From: Termitomyces sp. T153
Lineage: Eukaryota; Basidiomycota; Agaricomycetes; Agaricales; Lyophyllaceae
Length of the DNA stretch: 64,000 nucleotides
Assembly: GCA_018296165.2 (NCBI GenBank)
Contig: JACKQL020000133.1
Location: forward strand, 51,400-115,399
Reading direction: 5' to 3'
The notes under the pieces were generated by a model. It saw only the letters and a program-made list of their open reading frames with translations, was not told the origin of the DNA and did not search any database. The translations under genes and the position numbers were made by a program. Shown here one piece after another: positions 31,370 through 43,299 of the stretch (position 1 is its first letter; each line of letters starts with the position of its first letter).

Positions 31370-32770
31370 GTGTGAGTAACAAAGTCAAAGCAGGATCATT
31401 GCCCATCAAGAAGGTTCTTCAAGAAATTAAAAAGGGTCAGGACACACCCTGGAGCCTCCAGACTTCTCCCATGTCCTTCTCCACCTATTCCCTAGCAGCA
31501 TCCAGGTCTCCATCTGCATCTTCTGACTTTCCCACTTCTGAGGAGTCTGAGGGATGTTGGAATTGCAGGCAAGTACAAGCAATGCATTGTAGTTGTGAGT
31601 GCAACTCCATTTCTTGCATTCTGGAATTACTAACTGAGCTTTAACAGAGTTGTCTGCAGCTATGGCAGGTCCTTTGGAGTTTTTGTTGGGCAGAGTCCCA
31701 GTGCAGTTGGTGGCAGAGGCAGCCCCCACCTCACATTCCAGGCCCAGCCTTGGTCTGGGGGTGGTCCAACTCATTCTCATGGCCTATAGGGTTGTATAGG
31801 TAGAGGTGATGCTGGAACAGTTTGTGGAGGCCATGGGGTGGGCAAGGAGTCCTCTGACCCTTGAGTAGTGCCAGATGGCAGCCCTGGTGAGTGACTAGTA
31901 TAGTAACACCCTGTCAGAGCTAACTCATCCTCACAGTGCATGCCTTGCATTTGATGGGAGGAGCAATGCAAGTTTGAGGAGCCTGTGCTGGGATTGTGGC
32001 AAGACACATTAGTATGTCTCCTGTGTTGTTTGCAGCACAAGAAGTGCTTCATTACATTGAGTTGGCATGCTGCCTGTGTTGCTGTGGAGCAGGATTGGGA
32101 TTGAGAGTGGGTCACAGCATAGCTGGAGGAAGGGCAGAGGAGCAAGGTGTCAAGGTGGAGCTCCAGGGTAGAGAGCAGGGATAGGGTAAGTAGTTGTCAA
32201 TGAAGGTCAGGCTCCTATGGAGTGGGCACAGAGAAGGGGCCCCCATGGCATGCAACAAGAGTAAGCCAAGGGCATCCCCATTGCCAGAGGCAGGGCCAAG
32301 CAAGCAAGCTCAGAGTGAGCAGTCAATGGTGGGGCCCCCAGATGTATTCTCCAAGCTCTGGAGCCCCAATCGAGCAGTCCACAGAGACATTGTGGTTAGT
32401 CACCAAGGCTTTTCTACATTTTTGGATCAAGGGGTTGGAGAGGTTGTTGGCCAACTACAAGGAGGAGGTCCAAAGGGTTGGGGGGGATCAGAATGTGATG
32501 TGGAGGGAGCAGGACAAGGCATGGAGGGACAGGAATGCAGCACAGAGGGACAAGGAGATAGCTTTGAGGACAGCCATGGAGCAGCTGTTATAACTCCAGG
32601 AGTTGGAGGCATGGATGGGGCAGTTGGAGGTGCAGGCAGAGATGGCAGTGCAATGGTTAGAACCCTGAGGCCTGGTGGGAGGTGGCAACAGATGTTAAGG
32701 AGCTCCTCCCAGGCCACCTGGAGGTTTTGGCAACAGTGGTGGCCCAATTGGAGTTGGACATGGTGGTGAG
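31370..32770 (+). pseudogene. Gag-like remnant: cysteine motif and coiled coil
   Basis: The plus strand, in shifting frames, reads SASSDFPTSEESEGCWNCRQ near 31515-31570 (a CxxC motif). It then passes through many stops and ends in a long charged, probably coiled-coil region (GLERLLANYKEEVQRV at about 32435, EQDKAWRDRNAAQRDKEIAL at about 32506). A cysteine motif plus coiled coil is common in proteins carried by agaric gypsy elements; the function is unknown. It lies antisense to the surrounding pol and is CpG-poor. Confidence 0.5.
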
Positions 32771-33019
32771 GATATCAGGAGTGGCTCCAGAGGGGGAGGG
32801 GGAGTAGGGGGTTTTCTTGGACTTGTTTTCTTGTGCTCCATGCCTGCTCATACTCTGTAATATTATATAACATCATAGTTTGTACATACAGCCTTTACTG
32901 GACATCCAGCCTGGTAATTGAGCTCTTTTTAGTGATAAGTGATGGGGGAGTAAAAAAAAATATAGGGGGTTACTCATGGGTGTTGAATCCCTAATCAATC
33001 CAGAGGCAGAGGTTATGCC

Positions 33020-36000
33020 CACTAATGCCATCTGTGCCAACTAGCCCCAGGAGTCCTGGGGTTTGGTAGAGTGTTGTCAGTTGAAGTTTTGGAGTTTGGT
33101 GGGGGCTCTGTCAAGGTTTTTGTGGGGTTCCCAAGTGTTGTCCTCAGGTCTGTAGCCCTTTCAACAGACCAAGTATTGAGGTTGGCCACAGACCAAATAG
33201 GAGTCAAGGATTTGGTCAACTTTGTAGTGATATTTGTCCTTGACTTCTATGGGGAGCAGTCAACTGGGGCATTGTCTGGAGAAGGGGTCTGGAGTGTGTT
33301 TTTTGAGGAGGCACATGTGGAAGATGGGGTGGAGGCCCTTCAGGCCTGGGGGTAGATCAAGCTTGTAGACATGCATTGAGACCTTTTAGAGAATCTTGAA
33401 GAGGCCAAGTCATTTGTGATTGAGCTCAATGGAGGGCCTCTGGGTCTTGAGGTTTCATTGGTTGAGCCAAACCAAGGTGCAGGGGGGCCAGTTGGGGCTG
33501 GAGTCTCATTGGGCATCAGCATGTTTAGAGTAGGCTTGATTGGCAGTGTTGATTTCATTTTGGAGGAACTAGTGGAGGAATTGGAGGTCTTTGGCAACTT
33601 TGTGAATAATGTAGGAGGGGATATCTTTGAGGGATAGTGTAAGTCAGGAGTCGTAGCCCTTGTTGGCATAGAAGGGGGAAACTCTGGTGGTGGAGTGAGG
33701 CATGTTATTGTAAGTAAACTCAGCAAGGGGAAGTTCTGTATGCCAGTTGTTCTGTAAATAGTTAATGTAAAGGCAGAGATACTGTTCCAATGTCTGGTTT
33801 ACTTGTTCTGTTTGTCCCTTGGTCTCCACGTGGTAGGTGGTCAATAGGTTGGTCTTTATTTTGAGTGCCTTGCATAGCAATTGCCAGAAGCAGGAGACAA
33901 ATAGGGGTCTGCAATTGGAGATGATGTCATCGGGAAGTCTGTGCTTGGAGAAGACATGTTCAAGGAATAGTTTGGTGAACTCTGGAGTATTGTTAGTGGT
34001 GTGGCAGGGAATGAAGAGTGCTTGCTTAGTGAAGTGGCAGATAACCACAAGAATTGCATTGAAGCCCTTGGAGTCAGGAAGTTCAACAATGTGGTCCATT
34101 GAGATTGAGGACCAGGGGTGTTGGCTGATGGGAAGGGTTTCAGCAGTCCAGAGGGTGGTGGCAGGGTACTTTGGCCCAGAGACAAGGTTCACAGGCCCTT
34201 ACATATTGCATGATGTCCTTCTTCATTCTTGGCCAAAAGTAAGTCCAGGAAATGAGTTGGAGAGTCTTACAAATTTCTAGGTGTCCCTGGAGTTTGTGAT
34301 TGTAGTGCTGCCAGAGTATGTCAAGACAAGTGGACTTGTGATCCAGGGCATAGATTTGCCCACTCCAGAGTAGGAGGCAGTGGTCTGGAGATAGCATGAA
34401 GGGGTTGTCAGCATTTGACTTGTCAGCAGAGTTGTTGTGGGGGTTGTGCTAGGTGAAGAAGGAGTCTGGAGGTGAGTCTCTGATTTGGTGGAGGATTCCT
34501 TCTTTGTTCATAATCAGCATGGCATGCAAATGCTCAGGGGGGATTACCACTCAGTGGTTGAATGCATTCCACTTAGCTTCAAACAACTTCTTCAGATACA
34601 TGTTGGGCCTTTGAGTGAGTGTGTTGGGCTTTGTGCAGAGTCCTCTGGGGCAGTAGTGGATGGTGAAGTCATACTCTGAGAGGGTTTTGGACTATTGAGC
34701 TTGGTGGCAGCTGAGCTGTTTTGTGGTTATAAAGTACTGCACATTGTTGTGGTCAGAGTAGACTTGAATGCAGTGTGGAGATCCTTCAAGGTAGGCTCTC
34801 CACTGGTGGAAGGCTTCAACAATTGCAAGGAGTTCTTTGTCATAGATGTTGTAGTTGAGCTCCATGGGATCATCAAATGGGTGTAGAAGGCAATGGGGCA
34901 GAAATCCTTGCCTCCAGAGTCCAACTGGGAGAGGATTCTGGCAATGGCATAATTAGAGAGCATTGCATTTGAGCACAATTGGTAGGGAGGGGTTAAAATG
35001 GCAGAGGATCAGGGTGGAGGTGAAGGCTTTCTTGAGGAGGAGGAATATGCTTTGGCACATGCTGTCCCAGTCCCAAGGGGTGTCCTTCTATGTGAGTTGG
35101 TTGAGAGGTTTGGTAATTCCAGAGTAGTTGTCAATAAATCAGTGATAAAAGTTAGCAAACCCCAAAATCAATTGTACCTCCTTGATATTCCATGGCAGGG
35201 GCCAGTTGAGGATGGCTTCAACACTGGCAGGATCTATGCTTATGCCATTGGGAGTGACAATAACTCTGAGGTATTTGACCTTCATCGTATGAAAGGAGCA
35301 TTTCTTATGTTTGGTATGAAGATGGTATTCTCAGAGTCATTCTAGGACATGGCAGACATGCTCTGGATGTTCCGCCAATGAATTTGAGTAGATTAGGATG
35401 TTGTCCAGGTACACAATAACAAAGACATTATTCATGTCATGGAAAATATTGTTCATGAAGTACTGAAAGGTGGTGGGGGAGTTAGTCATTTTAAAGGGCA
35501 TCACTAGATACTCAAAGAGGCCATAGTGGGTACAGAAGGCAGTCTTCCATTCATGCCCTGGAGCAATCCAGATGTTGTTGTAGCCAGAGCAGAGGTCTAT
35601 TTTTGTGTAGATCTTAGCACTGCAGAGGTGGTCAACAAGGTCTCTGATCAAGGAGAGGGGATACTGGTTCTTTTTGGTGACTTTGTTGAGTTCCTTGTAA
35701 TCAACAAAGAGTCAGAGTGATCCATCCTTCTTCTTGGTGAATAGGACTGGAGCACCAGTGGCAGAGATTGATGGGCATATGAAACCTTTGCTGAGCATGT
35801 TGTCGAGGTAATTCTTCAGGGCCCAAAGTTTGATCTTGGACATGTTGTAGATTTTGCCAAATGGGGGTGAGGTGCCTTCTTTGAGATCAATTTTGTGATT
35901 ATAGGAGCAATGCAGAGGAAGTTCTTTTGCACTCCCTTCAGAGAATACATCAGCAAATTCATGGTATTTTTGGGAAACTACTTTGTATAGAATTTGTTCC

Positions 36001-36310
36001 TCTGTTTTTTGCTCCAGCAGGGTAGTTTCTGCATGGAGGTATTCTTCTGGTAGGGCTGGCATGATTTGTAGTTGGAAAGCAAGGGTGTTGTCTTGTAAAA
36101 TGCATGTGAAGGGGACAGCACTGATAACTTTGATGTTGAGGTCTCCAGGATTGATGAGGGTGGGCAATGGGGCAGCAGCAGCTGGGTCTAGAATTGTGGC
36201 AGAGTTGTTCAGAGGGGTCAGACACCATTGGTCAGGGTACCACAGACCTTTGTATTGATTCCAAGATATGTTGGGGGGCAGCCATTGAGTTTTATTCATG
36301 GGTGACCAGA
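33020..36310 (-). pseudogene. Gypsy pol: RT, RNase H, integrase, chromodomain
   Basis: On the minus strand: the RT entry region (CPSISATGAPVLFTKKKDGS near 35720, then KIDLCSGYNNIWI). The catalytic box is VYLDNILIY at about 35396-35420; the usual YLDD has become YLDN, a G-to-A change at a former CpG. RNase H pieces are [20 protein letters not shown] near 34930. The zinc domain H..HLEICKTLQLISWTYFWP ends with the CxxC in ACEPCLWAK (34290-34200). The core starts SISMDHIVELPDSKGFNAIL (34105). The chromodomain ([20 protein letters not shown] at about 33215) is decayed. Stops and frameshifts are many. Confidence 0.88.
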
Positions 36311-36739
36311 GCAGAGGTGCATCATCTTCACTTTCTTAGCTGCTGTTGAGGGTTGAGGGGCTTGGGTTGCTTCAGAAGTGCTGGCATTGAGGTTGGGAAC
36401 ATCAGAGCCTGAGGTGGACTGGATGCAAAGGGGGATAGTGGCCACTAAATATGCTTTGGGACCAGGGAACTACATGGTGAGGTTCTTCTAGTCAATATTG
36501 GGGTTGACATCCTGCAGCCATGGAAGTCCAAGTACAATCAGAGTCAATGGGGAAAGCTGGGTAACAAAAAGCCACACCTAGAACCTTAAATCATTGTTGA
36601 AGATGAGGGCATTGTTGTGGTATCGAGTGATTCTTATTGAAGTGGGACTTCTGTCAAAGAGCTGGAGCTCAAGTGGTTTGTTGAGGTCATTTTGTCAGAG
36701 GTCAAGCTAGTTGCTGACAAAGATGCCAGAGGCACCACT

Positions 36740-37318
36740 ATTGACAAGGGCAGGGAGAACTGTTTGTGAGCTGTTGAGTTGGATGTTGATGATGAATTAT
36801 TGTGTGGACTTCAAGCAAAGCTGCAGGAGAGTCTGGGGGTCATTGGTCATATCTTTGGAGTTCTTGGAGGGGGGTGAGACATCAAAGGAGACTGGTTCAG
36901 AGTCAGTTGGGTTGTCCCAGTCAAGGTGGAGGATGAGACTGGGCCAGTCAATGCAGGGATTGGTGGAGCAGAGCCATGAAAAGCCTAGGGTGACAGGGGC
37001 AGAGAGGTGTAGTTTGGTGACAAGTAGTTGAAGGTCTTGGCATTGTCCATTTGCAAAGGTCATGGTCATTTTTATGCAGTGTGTGATGTCTCTGGTGGAG
37101 GTGGGGTCACTATCAAAGAGTTTGAGAAGGATCAGAGTAGGGAAATGTTGGAGGTGTTGGGAAGTGAGCACCACCAAGGATTTATCAATGGAGTTATCAG
37201 TGGTGCCACTATTAATCAGCATGGGTATGGAGTTGGAGAAGGGGAGAGTGGTGCAGAGGAGGGTGTGGGAGGAGTGGGAAGGGAGATGTGCTGGGAGGGT
37301 GTCTGGGGCAAGTAGCAT
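36740..37318 (-). pseudogene. Gypsy aspartic protease region
   Basis: A long minus-strand frame reads PMLINSGTTDNSIDKSLVVL near 37210: the retropepsin active site, where the catalytic DSG is now NSG. It continues with VTKLHLSAPVTLGFSWLC near 36985, the family's LG..WL motif, where W/L follow the second half of the fold. The frame stays open into 37603, but beyond 37318 it is only the shadow of the plus-strand element there. Inactive as it stands. Confidence 0.75.
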
Positions 37319-37327
37319 TATACCTGC

Positions 37328-40216
37328 CACTATGTCATCACAAGTAGGGATCCTAGTCCCTGCAGCATTGTTATCAGATGCAATAGAGGTGGATGACAAA
37401 GGCCCAGAGTCAATCACAGCTCTAATACAGTCATTGGTACCTCCTTGGCAGTTGTATCTGCCATTGCTTACTAGGATGCATCCATCAGATGCACCTTTGT
37501 CATTGTCAAGTGTATCAGAGCAACCAATGGTTGCCTTAACTAGCAAAGGAAAGGATAAGGTAACTGCAACATTGCTGCCTGCACTAGCACAGAGGAGTAG
37601 CACTCCCTTGTTGACTGCCTAGAAGATGGTCAAGTGATGCTTCTCTGCAAAGAAGAAGGGCAAGAGCAAAGCAAAAGAGCCTGAGTCTTTGATTGCTATG
37701 GATGAGCAGCTTGCTCACCTGCTCCAGTGTCTTCACAAAGCCAGAGTCCCAGAGGACATTGGTGTTGACATTCTTGACAATCCTGTAGTGCAGCTAGCAC
37801 TAGCTCAAGTTCTGAATGATCTTGATGTTGTTTGAAATCAAAGAGATGAGGCCTGGGCAGACCTTTTCTGTTCAGCTTTGGGGAAGAGAAAGCATGTAGC
37901 AACCCCTCCTGACCCTCCAAGAGCAAAGAAGGCTTGTACTGAGCCTTCTGTGTTTGTCAAGGGATCCTCAACACAGAGGGCACCACTCATGCCCTGTGAT
38001 GATATGATGCCTGCTAGTGATGACCAGAGGATGGACAAGCACTCTGATTTCAAGGTGGCCTTGTCCTCTGCTGGGCCATCCAAGCCAGTGGCAGCCCAAG
38101 TGAAGCTACCAAAACCAGCAGCCACAAAGGAGGGAACATCAAGGCCCTCCAGAAAAAGTGCTGGCACTGTGCAGCCAGCTATAATGTCAACAGAGGCAGA
38201 TGACTCTATGGTTGTTGCTACCCTAATTGCTTTCCCAGCCAATGTTTCTCAGGGATTAGAAGCTGGTATGATTGAAGTCCTCAAATCAAGGACCTATGTT
38301 ATGCCTGGTGTGCTTTCTCAGGAGTTTAGGCCACCTGTGCAATGGGATCTGCATGACAAGAAATTCTTTATCACCCAGCAAGCAGCTGTCTGAGCAATGG
38401 CAGGTGCTCTAGCAGCATCTGACTCAGGTAGCAATGATTATGATGATGTTCCTACATCTTAACAACATATCTTGGACAGTGACTCCAATAACAATGCTAC
38501 TAAGCATTGTTGCAAAGAGTGGCACAATGCTAATGCCAGATGGCTGTTAGCCATTGACACTGAGAAGTCTAGACTGGATCTCAAGCATCTGAATGATACA
38601 GTGCTCAACCACTTACCAGATGGCTGGGATACCACATTGGTTTATGAGTGCTTTGAGCACCAGAATGACTTCAGGAGTATGCTACACTCCAACTTCTACT
38701 GGTCACTAACAACCAATGCAGTTTTTGTTGGCAACAAAGCAGTCTTTGCCTGCTCAATAGAGATGGCTGGGATATCTCACATATCTTCACATTACAAATT
38801 GTTGTACCAATGGGCTCCCCATGGGATGCCCATGAATCCAGAGCAGATTTGCCTGATCCTTAAATTTATTCAGGTTGGTGGATCCAAGGTCACAATGAGG
38901 GAGCAGATTCATGCTGCTCTCCTCCTTCAGGAGTTCCATCAGATCTCCTTCTATACAGCTCCACAATTGAGGGACTGCACAATGAGGCAGGCTATGGAGC
39001 TAACTCCAGCAGAGTTGGAAACATCTCTGCTCAGAGAGGACTGCCATTGGGTACCAGTCCCCTTACTCTCACATTTGTTGGCCATGCTAGGCCACATAGA
39101 CAACAATACATAGGGAGCAGGACTTAATCAAGTCTTGATCAGCCATCACTTTGACATTGAGGCATGGGTGCAGTACATCCTGCACCACAGCCACCCAGGT
39201 TCACAGAACCTGTACTCAGGTGTGGCCATTGATGCTGCCTTGCACATAGACCAATGTTTGGTCTTCATTTACATTTTGGGTTGGGCACTGGCCTCAACTA
39301 TGGCTATTTGCAATGGTGGTTGCTCAGCTGTGTCTCTATTGAGAGGCAATAGACAATTACCAATCCAGTGTAGGGGAGTTTAACACAATTACTTTCTACA
39401 CTTTCACTCTACATAGGCTGCAAGTGCTGCCTATGCAAATTAACAACTTGAGTGAGATGGAGGTGATATGTCACCTCCTGGCCAACTATGTTCCTCCCTT
39501 CTGGGTAAATCACACATATACCTATGATATATGCTTTCTCAATCACCATTGGTCTGGGAGTGTGCTGCATGCAGACTTGTTTATGCAGGTCAACAATGAA
39601 CACCATTGTCGACTCCAAACCATTGGGGTGCCACCTCTCCTACCAGGGTACAATGGATAGTATGTCCCCACTGCTGACAACCAGGAGCACTTCCACATAC
39701 TCCAACAAGTTTATAAGAGCAGAGGCCACTCTCTTCTTGACATAGCTGAATGGCTGTACTTTGATGAGAATAGTATTTTCACTCACCTCTTGCACCAACC
39801 TGCAGAGGTCATGAGTGCCTTATGAGCTGCTGCAGAGGAGCCTTTATCAGTGGCTCCTCCTGCAAGTGCAGCCCCAACTGAGGAGGGGCCTTTGTCATCA
39901 GTGGCTGCAGCCACCATCCATTCCACCACCATCAAGCTCTGGTGCATCTTTGGACAATGCACCCTCAAAGAAGTCCATGGAAGTGGACTATGCCAATGAT
40001 TCCATGTTAACCATGCCCATCCAACCAGCAATGACTCCACAAGTCTTCTCCAGCCCTACAAAAGCAGTAGTAGCAACTAACATCACTACTCCTACTGCCC
40101 CTGAGGCTGGATCCAGTTGCTATAGTGATATGGCTAACACTGTATTGGACTGCTGGGTGAACATCATGAGTAACAAGAAAGCAGAGGCCTCAAAGATGGA
40201 TGAACAAGTGGGGTGA
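37328..40216 (+). pseudogene. Unknown ORF of the X1 element
   Basis: The main frame pieces are: a Ser/Ala-rich start (SSQVGILVPAALLSDAIEVD), a basic Lys-rich part (37878-38390; starts GKRKHVATPPDPPRAKKACT), then a globular-looking part from 38472 (ARWLLAIDTEKSRLDLKHLN, HLPDGWDTTLVYECFEHQND, SFYTAPQLRDCTMRQAMELT). Further frames at 39135-39660 include FLNHHWSGSVLHADLFMQVN. Stops at 37620, 38391, 39111 and later. I do not recognise the family. The order of segments is conserved in copy X2 at 53865-56360, so it was one protein of perhaps 900 residues. Confidence 0.6.
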
Positions 40217-40472
40217 GCTACTATTGTAGCTCACAGAAATTGATAACTACACCTGGGCTTGAGTGGCCCATATTTTTCACTCAGTGCAGTTGGACAGCAC
40301 ACTAAAGTATACTTGTCCACATAGAATCAGTTGATTCTACTACTGAAAAATGTAGAAATTCACATGCAAATTCCAGTGCACACCCCTGGGTGGGATGCTA
40401 TATCCCACCCATTTGTCTTTGACTTTATTTGTTGTTGGAAGTGAGTCCATTGATGGACTCAAAAGGGGGGTA

Positions 40473-40674
40473 TGAAATGGAGTGTCTGTCACATGCTGTA
40501 CATATGTCACTTTAATTATAATGATAGCATCATGTGATGCTATCCCTCAAAGTACTATACTATTACTTATGTAAGGCAGTGCCTTACTTCATACTTTGTA
40601 GACAGAACTATCAACTGGTTTTGACTTATATTGTGTGAACTGTAAGCTGTGTAACCTGTGATGGAAACATTACA
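40473..40674 (+). repeat. LTR family A, complete (202 bp), with two hairpins
   Basis: Starts TGAAATGGAGTGTCTG and ends GATGGAAACATTACA. It contains GATAGCATCA-TG-TGATGCTATC (40523-40544), perfect 10-bp arms, and GTAAGGCAGTGCCTTAC (40571-40587). The preceding PPT marks it as a 3' LTR. Confidence 0.8.
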
Positions 40675-42691
40675 CAACAATAGCAACAATTCTATGTATG
40701 AGAACTGGATTGATGGTTTACATGGCTTTGTTCAACAAGTTCAACTTCCTCTGCCTCTACTTTGCCAAGCATCCTCTGTCTCACAACTACTACTCCCTCT
40801 CATCAAGTTCCAGCCTCTCCAGCTCTTAGCAATATTTGTTAGTGACAATAGCAATAACCCACCCCAACAACTAGCAAACAGTGATGATATCCTGCCTTTA
40901 CATGATGATGGCACTACTACCTATAGTAACATACCTCACAGTGCCAAGGCCACTGTAAGGGCAACCTCTGGAGCACTGGATTGGAGTCACACAGCTAGCA
41001 GAGGGGAATCTAATGTATATTAGCAGAGTAGACAATGATACAATCAGTAACTAATCACCTAGCAGAGGGGAATCCAAAGAGAACAAGTTTAAGAATCTCT
41101 GCTGCTTGGTGCAGTGCATCAGCAGGCAGCAGAAGCATGGGAACTACTGTACAGATGACCAGAGCTACTCCTAACCCTAGGGCAATGATCACTAAGGTAA
41201 TATGGAGAACTCTGCAGTTCTCCGGAGATCTCTGGAGTTCTAGAAAGAGCCCTGGAGATGTCAAACAAGCTGTGGAAGTGCTAGAACAAGTTGTGGAGGT
41301 CGGAAATAGAAGTCCCCTGACAGCCACTGCTAGCAACACACACATGCTCTTGGTCAAAAAATGGCTTAATGACCTCATCAGACCTGAAGGCCTTAGCAAT
41401 GCTGAATATGCCACCTTCATTTGCTATGCATCAATGTTCTTTATTGCTGGCAGCAAGCTTTGGCAGCAAAGCAGAGATGGCACCCACAAGCTTTTTGTTC
41501 CTACCAACCACCACTTATGTGTCTTGAAAGCCATGCATGACAACTTGGGCTATAGAGGTCTCTTTGCTACTTGCTCAGCACTTAAAGAACACTTTTGATG
41601 GCCTCAAGTCAATGCCAACCTTGTTTGGTACATTTGCACTTGCCATATCTGCTAGATTTATCAGATGACAAAAGTCCTTATTCTGCCAACTGTTGCTACA
41701 CTAGCACCCTTGTTCAGCAAGATATACATTGACACTATGTTCATGCCACCCTCCAATAGGTTCAAGTATTATTATACAAGGATGTTGTTTGCTAACCCAT
41801 TACTCCAAATTCTGCATGCTTGCTAGAGAAAACAGTGAAGCCATTGCCAAGTGGTTATAGGAGGACATCATCTGTTGTTGGGGAGCTCTTAGTGAAATCA
41901 TTACCAACAATGGTGCTCTGATCTTGAAGGCCATCACTTACTTAGCAAAGAAGTACAACTTGCACCATATTTGGGTTTCAGGATACAACAAGCACACCAA
42001 TGGTATTGTCAAGCAACCTCATTTCAATGTTTGCCAAGCCCTCTTCAAAGCTGTTGATGGTGATCAGTCTAGGTGGAGTACAGCTACTTACTCAGTGTTT
42101 TGGTCAGAACATGTTACAGTGCACAAGCAAATGGGTTGTTCCCCTTACTATGCAATGATGAGTACCCACCCTCTTTTGCTAGCTGACATAGTTGAAGCAA
42201 CATACTTGCAACCACTACCAAACTCTTTTCTATTGTCTACTGACCTCATAGCCCACTGAGCAATTGATCTTCAACATTGCCAAGAGGACTTCAAGCAACT
42301 TCACAACAATGTTCTTAGTGCTTGTTGCCTAGTCACCATTTGCTTTAAAGCAGAACATGCCACTAGAATTTGTGACTACAACTTCCAAACTGGCAACCTT
42401 GTATTGATGAGGAACACTAGGATTGAGGTGACCCATAACAAAAAGATGAGGCCTCAATACTTGGGCCCCTTGGTGGTAATCTCTTGTAACTGTGGCAGTG
42501 CTTACATTCTTTGCAAACTAGATGGTTCAGTATTGCATTGCCCAGTAGCTGCCTTTTGCTTGGTCCCTTATTTCACTAGAGAACACATCTCAGTGCCTAG
42601 CAATGCATTTGACATTGATACTTCTTGCCTCTGCAAACTTGAACAAAGTGATCTTGTAGATGACAATGATGCTGGCAACCAATGCCAGTGA
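40675..42691 (+). pseudogene. Ty3/gypsy integrase remnant
   Basis: Pieces on the plus strand: a linker region (PQQLANSDDILPLHDDG), then NDLIRPEGLSNAEYATFICY at about 41365, the zinc domain (VLKAMHDNLGYRGLF, CTCHIC at about 41635), the catalytic core in broken frames (KIYIDTMFMPPSNRFKYY near 41720) and a C-terminal part (EVTHNKKMRPQYLGPLVVIS near 42427, ending in TGA 42691). It is interrupted by a solo LTR at 40954-41322. RT is absent, and the fragment begins exactly at the end of the X1 LTR. This differs from the chromoviruses at 33 and 51 kb. Confidence 0.8.
40954..41322 (-). mobile_element. Solo LTR, family C, with GCCAC target duplication
   Basis: Flanked by GCCAC at 40949-40953 and 41323-41327. 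On the plus strand it reads TGTAAGGGCAACCTCTGGAG..GAAGTCCCCTGACA, the reverse complement of the copies at 8134 and 52945. Removing it and one duplication rejoins the integrase reading. Confidence 0.9.
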
Positions 42692-43200
42692 AGCAGACTA
42701 AAAATCCTTTGCTAAACTCTAGCAACATTTTTTGACTTTGGCTTTTGTCTCACCTATACTCTTTACTAGTTATTCAGAAACCCATCAAATACCTTATAAA
42801 AACATTAAGTCTTTGTGTTTTGCTATTTGTTTATTGTGTTACAATTGTTTAAAAGCTCTTCACAGATATTTTCATTACTATCTTCTTGCTTTCAATGCTG
42901 CACTTTGCTGTTTGTTGCTAGTGCTTGGCACACCTCTGGGGGTTTTCATGCCATGATAATTTACTGAGTGTGTTCCTCATTGTTGCTAGTGTGTACTAAC
43001 TCATTTGTCTTGCTTATACCTTTGCCTTGAATTTTATCTTATCTCTCTCATCTGAAGTTTGTTATATTTTTAGGCCCCTTAAGGGGGCTGGCCTACAAGT
43101 ATTACAAAAGCTATGAAGCCTCTTAAGGGGGCTAGTCTATATTTGTGCTGCTACAAAAACTGATAAAAGAATAATATGTACAGGGAGTGGTGGTCAATAG
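42692..43200. other. No gene; duplicated CCTTAAGGGGGCT palindromes
   Basis: T-rich sequence after the integrase fragment. CCCCTTAAGGGG at 43075-43086 is a perfect palindrome. A second GCCTCTTAAGGGGGCTAG lies at 43118. This could be the 3' noncoding part of the gypsy element. Confidence 0.4.
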
Positions 43201-43299
43201 GCATTGAGGTTGGCATTGTTGCTAGCAACATCCCCCATCTCCCCCTCCTCCCAATCCTTCTTGCCAACTCCATTCTTCTCCTGCCAATCCAAGAATGCT

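Larger units (their letters stand above)
30181..37318 (-). mobile_element. Ty3/gypsy chromovirus remnant (3' LTR to protease)
   Basis: Read on the minus strand from 37318: protease, RT, RNase H, integrase with zinc domain, chromodomain, then a polypurine tract (31257-31272) and a family-1 LTR (30181-31256). A plus-strand gag-like coding remnant lies between chromodomain and PPT (31370-32770), probably an insertion. The 5' end is cut at 37318-37322, where an unrelated plus-strand element begins. Confidence 0.82.
37322..40674 (+). mobile_element. LTR element carrying a non-pol ORF (copy X1), 5' end missing
   Basis: From CCTGCCACTATGTCATC at 37322 the sequence is colinear with 53880 onward. It has coding sequence in one direction, a polypurine tract AAAAGGGGGGTA (40461-40472) and a 3' LTR of family A (40473-40674). 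No protease, RT, RNase H or integrase motif is visible in either copy. With LTR and PPT but no pol, it looks like a non-autonomous LTR retrotransposon. The gag element at 15681 with the same LTR family could be its helper. The left end is truncated against the gypsy protease. Confidence 0.65.

Noticed and set aside
32112..32850. Minus-strand proline-rich ORFs
   Set aside because: They are antisense shadows of the plus-strand coiled-coil reading, which has the better amino acid composition.
37319..37603. Extension of the gypsy protease frame to 37603 (minus)
   Set aside because: It is the complement of the conserved plus-strand X1 reading; copy X2 supports the plus strand.
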